Origin: Palsa-295 sp963781105
GTDB taxonomy: Bacteria > Acidobacteriota > Terriglobia > Acidiferrales > UBA7541
Direction: 5' to 3'
Length of the DNA stretch: 64,000 nucleotides
Assembly: GCA_963781105.1 (NCBI GenBank)
Contig: CAWAED010000009.1
Location: forward strand, 124,001-188,000
This document shows positions 28,275 to 35,714 of this stretch, piece after piece. The position numbers were made by a program, and so were the translations under genes. Under the pieces are notes generated by a model that worked only from the letters and a program-made list of their open reading frames with translations, was not told where the DNA came from and searched no databases. The first letter of the stretch is position 1. Each line of letters opens with the position of its first letter.

Positions 28275-29687
28275 TCAATCGATGAGGCCGGGCAGGCCCA
28301 GGAAGCGGGCGGCATTATCGTAGCAGACGTCCTGGAGCAGACGCGCCATCATGGTTTCGTCACTGGGAAGCAAACCTTCTTCGATATCATTGCCCAAAAT
28401 ATTGCAGAGGATGCGACGGAAATATTCGTGGCGCGTGAAAGACATGAACGAGCGCGAATCCGTGACCATGCCGACAAAATTGGAGAGCAGTCCGCAATTG
28501 GATAGAGCGTTCAGCTGCCACTCGATGCCTTCTTTCTGATCCAGGAACCACCAACTCGGGCCGAATTGAACTTTGCTCCTGATGCCCTCCTGCGGAAAAT
28601 TTCCGGCCATGCTTGCAAAAATATAATTATCGGCAGGATTGAGATTGTAGACGATCATTTTCGGCAACGAATTTTCGCGGTCGAGCAGATCGCAATAGGC
28701 GCCAAGCGCCGCGCCTTGCGGCCAATCGCCGATCGAATCGAATCCGGCGTCGGCACCGAGCGCAGCCATTTGTCGCGAATTGACGTTGCGATAGGCGCCG
28801 AGGTGGAGTTGCTTGGTCCAGCCTTTGCGGGCGTCGAGATGCCCGAAGAAAATCATCAAGTGTCCCGCCAAGCCCGCCGCTTCCTGCGCATCGAGAGAAT
28901 TGCCTGCGCGCAATTTATTGAAGGCTTCGGCGGCATGCTGATCCGCGAAGGGGTCCGCGTAACAATGGATCAGCCCGTGGTCGGAGAGACGACAGCCCTG
29001 CGTGTGGAAAAACTCATGGCGCTGGGCCAGCGCATCGCGGAAATCGGCCAGGCGCGAAATTTCGACGTTGGCTACGGAGCCCAGGCGGTTCGTCCATTCA
29101 TTGAATCGCTGCGGATCGCTCAGGCGCAGCGCGCCGTCGGGGCGGAAGGTGGGGAACACGCGCGTCTGGATCGCGGAACTTCTGATTTTTTGGTGTGATT
29201 CGAGAGTATCCGTGGGATCGTCCGTAGTGCACAGTGCGACGACGCGAAACTTCCGCAGGATGCCCTGCGGGGTCAAGTCTTCACTGCGCAGCTTAGCATT
29301 TGCTGCGGCCCAGATTTCGGCCGCCGAGGATTCGTCGAGCAATTTGTCGATGCCGAAGTAGCGACTGAGTTCCAGATAGGTCCAGTGATAGAGCGGATTC
29401 CGCATCGTGCGCGGGACCGTCTTGGCCCAAGCCTCGAACTTTTCGTAGGGAGTCGCGTTGCCGCTGCAAAACTTTTCTGCGAACCCATTGGAGCGCATGG
29501 CGCGCCATTTGTAGTGGTCGCCCTCGAGCCAAATGTCGGTGAGGGTTTCGAAACGAGCGTTATTTGCAATTTCCACGGAAGGAAGATGCGAGTGGAAATC
29601 CAGAATCGGAATTTTTTCGGCGTAGGCGTGGTAAAGGTGCCGCGCAGTCTTGGTTTGTAGCAAGAAGTCTTCGGTGATAAAGGTCAT
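28275..29687 (-). CDS. uxaC: glucuronate (hexuronate) isomerase
   Basis: From the ATG at 29687 (another at 29708) the product is 470 residues, normal for UxaC. It isomerises D-glucuronate to D-fructuronate and D-galacturonate to D-tagaturonate in the cytoplasm. The metal-site start is IPILDFHSHLPSVEIANNAR. Further conserved pieces are DHYKWRAMRSNG, HWTYLELSRYFGIDKLLDE, RKFRVVALCTTDDPTDTLE, MIFFGHLDARKGWTKQLHLG, MIVYNLNPADNYIFASMAGN, FGPSWWFLDQKEGIEWQLNA, and VGMVTDSRSFMSFTRHEYFR. The dehydrogenase gene upstream on the same strand (29779-30555) probably supplies the next reduction. Confidence 0.95.
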   Translation of the reverse strand: MTFITEDFLLQTKTARHLYHAYAEKIPILDFHSHLPSVEIANNARFETLTDIWLEGDHYKWRAMRSNGFAEKFCSGNATPYEKFEAWAKTVPRTMRNPLYHWTYLELSRYFGIDKLLDESSAAEIWAAANAKLRSEDLTPQGILRKFRVVALCTTDDPTDTLESHQKIRSSAIQTRVFPTFRPDGALRLSDPQRFNEWTNRLGSVANVEISRLADFRDALAQRHEFFHTQGCRLSDHGLIHCYADPFADQHAAEAFNKLRAGNSLDAQEAAGLAGHLMIFFGHLDARKGWTKQLHLGAYRNVNSRQMAALGADAGFDSIGDWPQGAALGAYCDLLDRENSLPKMIVYNLNPADNYIFASMAGNFPQEGIRSKVQFGPSWWFLDQKEGIEWQLNALSNCGLLSNFVGMVTDSRSFMSFTRHEYFRRILCNILGNDIEEGLLPSDETMMARLLQDVCYDNAARFLGLPGLID

Positions 29688-29778
29688 GCGCTTTTCTGCT
29701 GTGCGCAAATTCGGAATACGATGCGCGAGCGGCTTCCTTTTCGAGTATTCGCTTCGCTACAAATTACTCCGAACCGCG

Positions 29779-30555
29779 CTATTGATTCACGCCGCTAGCG
29801 AGAATGCCGCCGTCTACCACCAGCAAGTGACCGGTAACGAAGCTCGCCGCATCGGAAGCGAGAAATACCGCAGCTCCGCCGAGTTCCTCCACTTTCCCAA
29901 AGCGCTTCATCGGCGTGCGCAGCAGAAATTCACGTCCGCGCTCGGTGCCGTCGAGAAGCGCGGCGTTCAGATCCGTGCGGAACACTCCGGGAACCAGGGC
30001 GTTCACGCAAACTCCGGAGCTGGCCCACTCAATCGCGAGAGTTTTTGTGAGCGCGGCCACGCCCGCCTTGCTGGCGCCATAGGCCGCGACTTCGAACAAG
30101 CCTACGAAGCACGTCAGCGAACCGATATTGATGATGCGCCCGTATTTTTGTTCGAGCATGTGACGGCCAAAGACGCGGCAGGCGCGCAGAGTGCCTTTTA
30201 GATTGGTTTCCTGGATGGCGTTCCATTCGTCGTCGGGAAAATCAATCGTCGGAGCACGCTTGGTACGGCCGGCGCAGTTCACCAGGATTTGCACGTTGCC
30301 GAACGCCTCGCACACTGACTGCAGGAGCTGTTCCACGCTGCTGTTGTCTGTCACGTCGCAGGTAAGCGCGAGCGATCTGCGCCCGAGCGACGCAACTTCG
30401 TCGGCAGCCTTGCGCGCGAGTTCCGCGCGGCGTCCTGTGGGCACCACGTCCGCTCCGGCGATGGCGAGCTCGCGGGCGAGAGCAAAGCCGATGCCACTGG
30501 TGCCACCGATTACTACGGCTGTCTTGCCCCTCAGATCAAGAAGCGGATGACCCAT
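29779..30555 (-). CDS. short-chain dehydrogenase/reductase, probably hexuronate-related
   Basis: A 258-residue classical SDR. The cofactor motif is GGTSGIGFA (TGxxxGIG type) near residue 17, NCAGRTKR near 90, the catalytic Ser in INIGSLTCF, and the YGASKAG motif (Tyr and Lys) near 156, followed by VNALVPGVFRTDL. The end SFVTGHLLVVDGGILASG is typical. It resembles gluconate/deoxygluconate dehydrogenases. It precedes uxaC on the same strand with 91 bp between, so reduction of fructuronate/tagaturonate, or a related sugar-acid step, is a fair inference but not proven. Confidence 0.85.
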   Translation of the reverse strand: MGHPLLDLRGKTAVVIGGTSGIGFALARELAIAGADVVPTGRRAELARKAADEVASLGRRSLALTCDVTDNSSVEQLLQSVCEAFGNVQILVNCAGRTKRAPTIDFPDDEWNAIQETNLKGTLRACRVFGRHMLEQKYGRIINIGSLTCFVGLFEVAAYGASKAGVAALTKTLAIEWASSGVCVNALVPGVFRTDLNAALLDGTERGREFLLRTPMKRFGKVEELGGAAVFLASDAASFVTGHLLVVDGGILASGVNQ

Positions 30556-31159
30556 GCAGTTCTCCTGATCGGCAGCGCGATAGTGGAGTCACCGTGCAGT
30601 TCGGTGCGTCCGCGGCGAAGTCATGCTGGAATTTTCGGAACACAGGACATTCACGAGAATGGCGGAGGGCGCAGTCGCTCGCAAACCTTTCTCCGGTCCA
30701 AATTCCCTGCTAACAGGGAACATTACAGGGAAATTCGCGCCTTGAGTTGGAGCTGTCGACGATAACTCCACGCGGCGGATCGCTTTAACGAAACAATTGA
30801 ATCTCGGAGCATAATCTTAGCAGGGAAAGATTGGCGACGGAACAGGAATGGCATGCCCTGTTAACCGAGATGCCGTGGCGAAATGAGTTCGAAAGGATTT
30901 GTCGCTTAGTCTTGCGCACCGATTCTCCCATCACGTGTTATTCTGATGTCCGTAAATCTTTGAATTCGGCCACCGTTTCCTCAATTCGATTGAAGTGAAC
31001 AGTGTTTTGTCTGGCGCCTTTCCTCGGCATCGTTCGCCCGACAAAATTGGCGCGGACAGAATAAATTGAGCGTCGCGCTATTAGTCTTGCGATACAATTC
31101 GTGTTATCGTAGTTTCATACGTAGCGCGTTTCCACGATATGCCGTCGTTGTGGTGAACT
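30556..31159. other. gene-free intergenic region with one hairpin
   Basis: About 600 bp between the SDR and the phasin-like gene hold no frame that looks like a gene. A perfect hairpin TTCCCTG (30703-30709), CTAA, CAGGGAA (30714-30720) is present, with a further ACAGGGAA at 30726. The rest is AT-richer than its surroundings and may hold promoters for both flanking genes. Confidence 0.55.
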
Positions 31160-31702
31160 ATGACGCCGGAGATGGACCCAATCGACTGGTCGACCTCGTA
31201 CTCGCAGTATTTGGCACGATCGGCGGCGATCTCCGCGCGAACTCTGAATCTCTACCAACTGGCTTTGGAACGGGTGTCAAGAGGCGACCTGCCGGCGACG
31301 ATTTTCCAGGATCATTTTCCGATTTTTGCGGTTACTCACGGAGCCGAATTCACGAATCGGTTCGCCGAGGTTGGCTCGCGGTTTTTGAGCGACCTTGTGC
31401 GGCTTGGCTCCAGCTTTTCGCAGCAGCCACCAGAGGTCGGCGGCCCGGCCGTGGAATTTGAAAGTGTCCCGCCACGATTCGATCCTTCGAACCCCATGCG
31501 GTGGTATGAGCAGATTGCCGAATACGTGGGACAGTTGAACGCGCGTGCGGTCAACGCTTACCGGCGAGCATCGCGTCGAATCCATCAGGAGCATCCTTCT
31601 GGATTGCAGCATTGCTCGCGGGCGGTGTGCGCCAAGGCACGCCGCCACACGCCGCACGCTAAGCTTGACAATTCGTCGGCGCGAGCCATAATTCGCGCGT
31701 GA
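31160..31702 (+). CDS. helical phasin-like protein whose C-terminus appears replaced
   Basis: The 180-residue frame starts MTPEMDPIDWSTSYSQYLAR. To about residue 135 it is a plausible helical protein (TLNLYQLALERVSRGDLPAT; AEFTNRFAEVGSRFLSDLVR; MRWYEQIAEYVGQLNARAVN) resembling phasin-like granule proteins. From about 31562 on the translation turns into Arg/His/Ser-rich sequence that does not look native, which suggests the true C-terminal part was lost by insertion or deletion at this point. It lies directly left of the foreign-looking block. Family assignment is tentative. Confidence 0.5.
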   Translation: MTPEMDPIDWSTSYSQYLARSAAISARTLNLYQLALERVSRGDLPATIFQDHFPIFAVTHGAEFTNRFAEVGSRFLSDLVRLGSSFSQQPPEVGGPAVEFESVPPRFDPSNPMRWYEQIAEYVGQLNARAVNAYRRASRRIHQEHPSGLQHCSRAVCAKARRHTPHAKLDNSSARAIIRA

Positions 31703-31989
31703 TAGGGAGGCTAATCTGCGCTGTGGCAGGGGGCGGGTCTGAGAACGGGGCTTCCGTTAACTCGGGACACCCGTCTGATGCGTCCTATCGTCAATGCGTC
31801 CTATCGTCGCCCCTCGCCAAATGGGCGAATCCCGGGTGGATCGGGTTCCACACGCCGGACGAGTTCCGCCACCCCTTCCTCGACGCGGGGTTCGCGCGGG
31901 CCGCGTGGATCGATCTGTAACCCGGATTCGGGCTCGCGATCGGCCAGACGCCGCATAGCACGCCAGTGCACAGCGCGCCATCGCCATGA
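31699..31989 (+). pseudogene. decayed tail of a gene upstream of the giant-gene cassette
   Basis: In the frame of 31699 the translation reads LAKWANPGWIGFHTPDEFRH and continues to a TAA at 31918-31920. It then goes on as PGFGLAIGQTPHSTPVHSAP to a TGA at 31987-31989. That TGA forms an ATGA with the start of the next gene, the same overlap style as inside the cassette. I infer the end of a former first cassette gene, now cut on the left and interrupted. No family is recognised. Confidence 0.35.
31777..31807 (+). repeat. two tandem copies of a 15-bp sequence
   Basis: ATGCGTCCTATCGTC at 31777-31791 is repeated exactly at 31793-31807, with one base between them. It is near the inferred left junction of the cassette. 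Confidence 0.85.
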
Positions 31990-34900
31990 AAGCGTTTGGG
32001 ATTCCTCGGTTCGACCCTGACGCCAAGGGCATCCATCTGCTCTGGACGTGGCCGGACGTGCTGCCGATCTCGACGCACGGATACGACATCCAACGCCTCG
32101 CATATCGCCAAAAGGATTGGCGCCAGCAGTGCGAGACGATCACACGCGTCATGATCGATCTCTTGCTGCTCCTCGGCGAGATCCCGGCGCCGCTGGGACC
32201 GCTCCGATTGCAAACGGGGGCCACATTCAGCCGGGTGTGGGACCCGTCCCTTGGTGGCCCCACGCTCAGCTCCTGGCACTCGGCCGTCTACGGCGCCGCC
32301 AGCTACGAGGCGCCGTCGTTCGATCTGCTCGCGCAAGAGCTGACCGAGCCCACGGACCGCGTCACGGTGGAGGGCGCGAGCAAGCAGCCGATCCTGGTCA
32401 TCGCGCTCTCGGGTGGCAAGAGCGTGGCTGTTGGCGTGGGCGACGGGACCCAGTCTGTGGTGCTGACCGCGCCGTCGATCGATACGATCCTCATCTACTT
32501 CCAGTCGGCGCGGCTCATCGACGAGCTCACGATCTGCGTCGCGCAGTCGCTCGTGACCGACGCCGAGTGGGCGAAGGCCCCGTATATCGTGAAGGGGCTC
32601 ACCCTCCCGATTCATGAGGCCGATCCGTCGCTCACGACAGGGACGGCCGAGTACGCGGCGGCAAAGCATCGATTGGTAGGGACGGAGACCCTGAGTCAAG
32701 GCGACTTCGACGCGTTCGTGGCCACGGTGCGCAGGCCTGTCGCGGCGACCACCTTGGGGCGAAGCGGTCAGCGCGTCGTCCTCGCGCGCCCCGACACCAC
32801 ACAGGCGTACGAGGAGCTGACGCTCAACCATCAGCTCTCGGTCCTGATCATGCATCCGAAGCTGCGCCGCGTCCTCGGGTTCGGCTTCGCCGATCGCAAG
32901 GGACTGACCGACGGATCGACGTACCTCTACCGAATCACTGGTCGGTTCGATGCGGCGGATCTGTCAGACACGATCTACGATTTCCACCTCGTGCCGTCGG
33001 GGACGGTGCTGCCCGCGGCATTCACTATCGGCGCGCTCGGCGTGCGGTTTCCGACCCCGGTGACCGTCGTGCTCGACCCGGTGCCGTCGGCCACCAATCT
33101 GCAGGACACCAGCCGGCGCGGCGTAGCGATACCGACCAACAGCGCCGACGCGTCCTGGCTGTTGCCGTCGCTCGATACATGGAGCGCCGTCTTCGATTTC
33201 CCAGCGCTCGTCACCAAAGTGATTCTCGACGTCGGCGCCGATCATTCGTTCAGCTACGCGGGCGGGATGGCCTGGAGCTGGCCGCTGGTTGCTACCCTGC
33301 AGCCCGTGCCCGCGCAACCGTTCGCCGAGTTGGACTTCGCGCAGCCGATCTCGCAACTGCGCCTGTCGGGCGCGGGCGCGTTGTACGCCATACGCGTCCC
33401 GTCAGGCGCGAGCGGGACCATCGACGTGTACGCGGTGACCCCGCCGATCACCTACGCGCCCGAGCCGCTCCCGGTGCCACCGGTGCCGTTCACCATCGAG
33501 AACCTGCAAGAACCCCTCGCAACGTTGACCGGGCCGATCGACGAATCGACACCGGTGCAGCCACGACCGCCGGTCGGCATGAAACTCAACTGGCTCCCCG
33601 CGACGGTTGGCGGCATCCCGATCTGGCCTGACGACATCGATGCCGGCCCACCGTTGGACTCGATCGCGTACGTCATCGATCATCGGACGGTCGTCCCGCC
33701 GTCGACCTACGGATCGTGGGAGCCGATCCAGGGCGGGGACAATCTGACGGTCGGCTCACGAGACGACGTCGCGCCCGATGTGCCGCTCGTTTATGGCTGT
33801 GACCTCGCTGTCGTGTTTCCCGAGGTGCGGCCGCGCTCGGCCGACGCCGGAGTGGCGTTGCACCTCAGCGACGTGTTCGGACAGACCGATCCGAGCACCG
33901 GCGAAGAACGGCCCGCCCAGCCGCTCGGCTCCTGGCATCAGTATCAGATTCGATCGATGGACGCCGTCGGACGCGTCGGGACGCTGGCCACACTTTCCAA
34001 CATCGAGCGCCTCGAGACACACCTGCCGCCGCCACTCCCGGTCGGGCCACAGCCCGAGCCGCCCCTCGATTCCAACGGGCTGCTGACGGCGCCGCTCGGG
34101 CCGCGGGCCCGCGCCATTCTCAAGGGCGCGCCTGGGCTGACCGCGGACGACATCGCCCTCCTGGGCACGCACAACAATGCCATCCTGCTCGAGTGGGGCT
34201 GGCGACAGCAGGAACGCGACGTCGACCCGGCCACGACCGAGTTCCGCGTCTACTCGACCGCGCCGCTCGACACCGTGCACGCGTCGGTCACGAGCGTCGT
34301 CTCGGCGTCGCCAAACTGGCAACTCGCCGTGACGACCGATCTCCCGCTGGTCGCCAGTGAGCTCGCCGGGCAATGGATCACCAGCAACAACTATCCGTTC
34401 CAGGTGGTCGACAACGGCGCCGGCACGAATACGACGATCAAGGTGGCCGCCTCGACGCTGAGCACCACGACCCCGGTGATCGGGCCCATCGTCTTTGGCC
34501 GACCGCTGCAGCCGCTCCATCAGCGGCCGGCAGGCTGGGACCAGCGCGTGGCCATCTATCCGCTGACGTCGGCGGACACATACCAGCACGTGTTCTACGA
34601 CGTGTTCTCGCTCAGCCCCTCGCAACCCCGAGGCGCGCTGTGGGTCGGCGTGTCCGCGGCAGACGGTCAGCCATATGTGCCCGACGAGCGCACCTCGGGG
34701 CCCAACGCCAATCGGCCCGGCAACGAGAGCGCGATCGCGACCTGCACGATCGGCGTCCGCTACCACGGCCAGCCCGTGTTCGCCGTTCCGCCGCCCCTGG
34801 GCGACGTGCCGGAGGTCGTCACCGACGAGCCCACTGGTCGCCAGGTGCTGGCGTCGCTCGACCTCACCGCGCTGCTGGGCGGCGCGCTGCCCACTGGCGC

Positions 34901-35714
34901 ACCGATCGCCATCGAGCGCTGCTCATCCGACGACATCACGTCGGCGTTGTCCGTCGTCGCCAACGCGGTGACGCTGACCCACGCCGACGGCACGCAGGAA
35001 ACGATCGCCTTCGCCAATCCCGGTGACGAAGCCGCGGTCCTGGCCACGCTCTCGTCCGCCAACCCCCAGACACTCGCCAACCGATATCTGCTCCACATAG
35101 TGGTCGCGTCCAGCGATCCGCTGGCCTTCTTTACGAGACTGAGCGCCAACATCGATCGGGTCGGTCCGTTCGATGACCGGCTCCCGCCAAAACCGGGGCG
35201 GTTCTTCTACTGTGTCCGCGCGGCGGACACGCTGGGTCACGTGTCGGACGGTGGCGCCATCCTCCCCGTCGTGGTGAGGGTCCCGTCGGTCGCCGCCGGC
35301 GCGACGCCGCGACTCAAATCGCTGAGCACGACCAACACCAGCGTGTCCTTGACGGTCACCGTGCCGAGCGATGCCGACACCGTGCACGCGCTCCTCTTTG
35401 CCGACATTACGCCAGCGGGCACGAATCCGTCGCCGCAAGGCGAGGCCGACCTGCTGCGCATCCCCAATCGCCGGGATCTGTACCCGACCGATGGCATTCG
35501 TCTCCAACTGTCCGATGGCACGCTGCTGGCGCCGGTGCTGGCCAAAGCGCTGAGCGACCCGGATGTCACGGTCGCCACCGACGGCTCGCGCGTGGCCACG
35601 CTCACGATCCCGGCCACGAAGGGACAGTGGGACACGCTGTGGTGTTTCACCATGACCACTGATGGCGTGCCGTCGGCCGCGTGCGGACCGTTCAGCACAG
35701 GAGTCGGCGCATGA
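31986..35714 (+). CDS. giant protein of unknown function with Fn3-like segments (cassette gene 1)
   Basis: A 1242-residue product with no signal peptide and no membrane helix. I recognise no catalytic motif. Residues 1-110 mix helices and aromatic residues (FDPDAKGIHLLWTWPDVLPI). Later parts are beta-rich and look like repeated Fn3 or similar sandwiches: MKLNWLPATVGGIPIWPDD near 540, AILLEWGWRQQERDVDPATT near 735, then RFFYCVRAADTLGHVSDGGA near 1073 with LKSLSTTNTSVSLTVTVPSD after it. Start choice: the ATG at 31986 overlaps the stop of the decayed frame before it (ATGA). Its last bases ATGA (35711-35714) contain the start of the phospholipase-like gene. Codon third positions are strongly G/C, unlike the flanks. 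Surface, adhesive or scaffold roles are possible. Confidence 0.75.
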   Translation: MKAFGIPRFDPDAKGIHLLWTWPDVLPISTHGYDIQRLAYRQKDWRQQCETITRVMIDLLLLLGEIPAPLGPLRLQTGATFSRVWDPSLGGPTLSSWHSAVYGAASYEAPSFDLLAQELTEPTDRVTVEGASKQPILVIALSGGKSVAVGVGDGTQSVVLTAPSIDTILIYFQSARLIDELTICVAQSLVTDAEWAKAPYIVKGLTLPIHEADPSLTTGTAEYAAAKHRLVGTETLSQGDFDAFVATVRRPVAATTLGRSGQRVVLARPDTTQAYEELTLNHQLSVLIMHPKLRRVLGFGFADRKGLTDGSTYLYRITGRFDAADLSDTIYDFHLVPSGTVLPAAFTIGALGVRFPTPVTVVLDPVPSATNLQDTSRRGVAIPTNSADASWLLPSLDTWSAVFDFPALVTKVILDVGADHSFSYAGGMAWSWPLVATLQPVPAQPFAELDFAQPISQLRLSGAGALYAIRVPSGASGTIDVYAVTPPITYAPEPLPVPPVPFTIENLQEPLATLTGPIDESTPVQPRPPVGMKLNWLPATVGGIPIWPDDIDAGPPLDSIAYVIDHRTVVPPSTYGSWEPIQGGDNLTVGSRDDVAPDVPLVYGCDLAVVFPEVRPRSADAGVALHLSDVFGQTDPSTGEERPAQPLGSWHQYQIRSMDAVGRVGTLATLSNIERLETHLPPPLPVGPQPEPPLDSNGLLTAPLGPRARAILKGAPGLTADDIALLGTHNNAILLEWGWRQQERDVDPATTEFRVYSTAPLDTVHASVTSVVSASPNWQLAVTTDLPLVASELAGQWITSNNYPFQVVDNGAGTNTTIKVAASTLSTTTPVIGPIVFGRPLQPLHQRPAGWDQRVAIYPLTSADTYQHVFYDVFSLSPSQPRGALWVGVSAADGQPYVPDERTSGPNANRPGNESAIATCTIGVRYHGQPVFAVPPPLGDVPEVVTDEPTGRQVLASLDLTALLGGALPTGAPIAIERCSSDDITSALSVVANAVTLTHADGTQETIAFANPGDEAAVLATLSSANPQTLANRYLLHIVVASSDPLAFFTRLSANIDRVGPFDDRLPPKPGRFFYCVRAADTLGHVSDGGAILPVVVRVPSVAAGATPRLKSLSTTNTSVSLTVTVPSDADTVHALLFADITPAGTNPSPQGEADLLRIPNRRDLYPTDGIRLQLSDGTLLAPVLAKALSDPDVTVATDGSRVATLTIPATKGQWDTLWCFTMTTDGVPSAACGPFSTGVGA

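Noticed and set aside
31791..32855. Minus-strand frame of 354 codons opposite cassette gene 1
   Set aside because: Composition (Arg, His, Gly, Leu) is that of an antisense shadow, with no ribosome site or recognisable domain.
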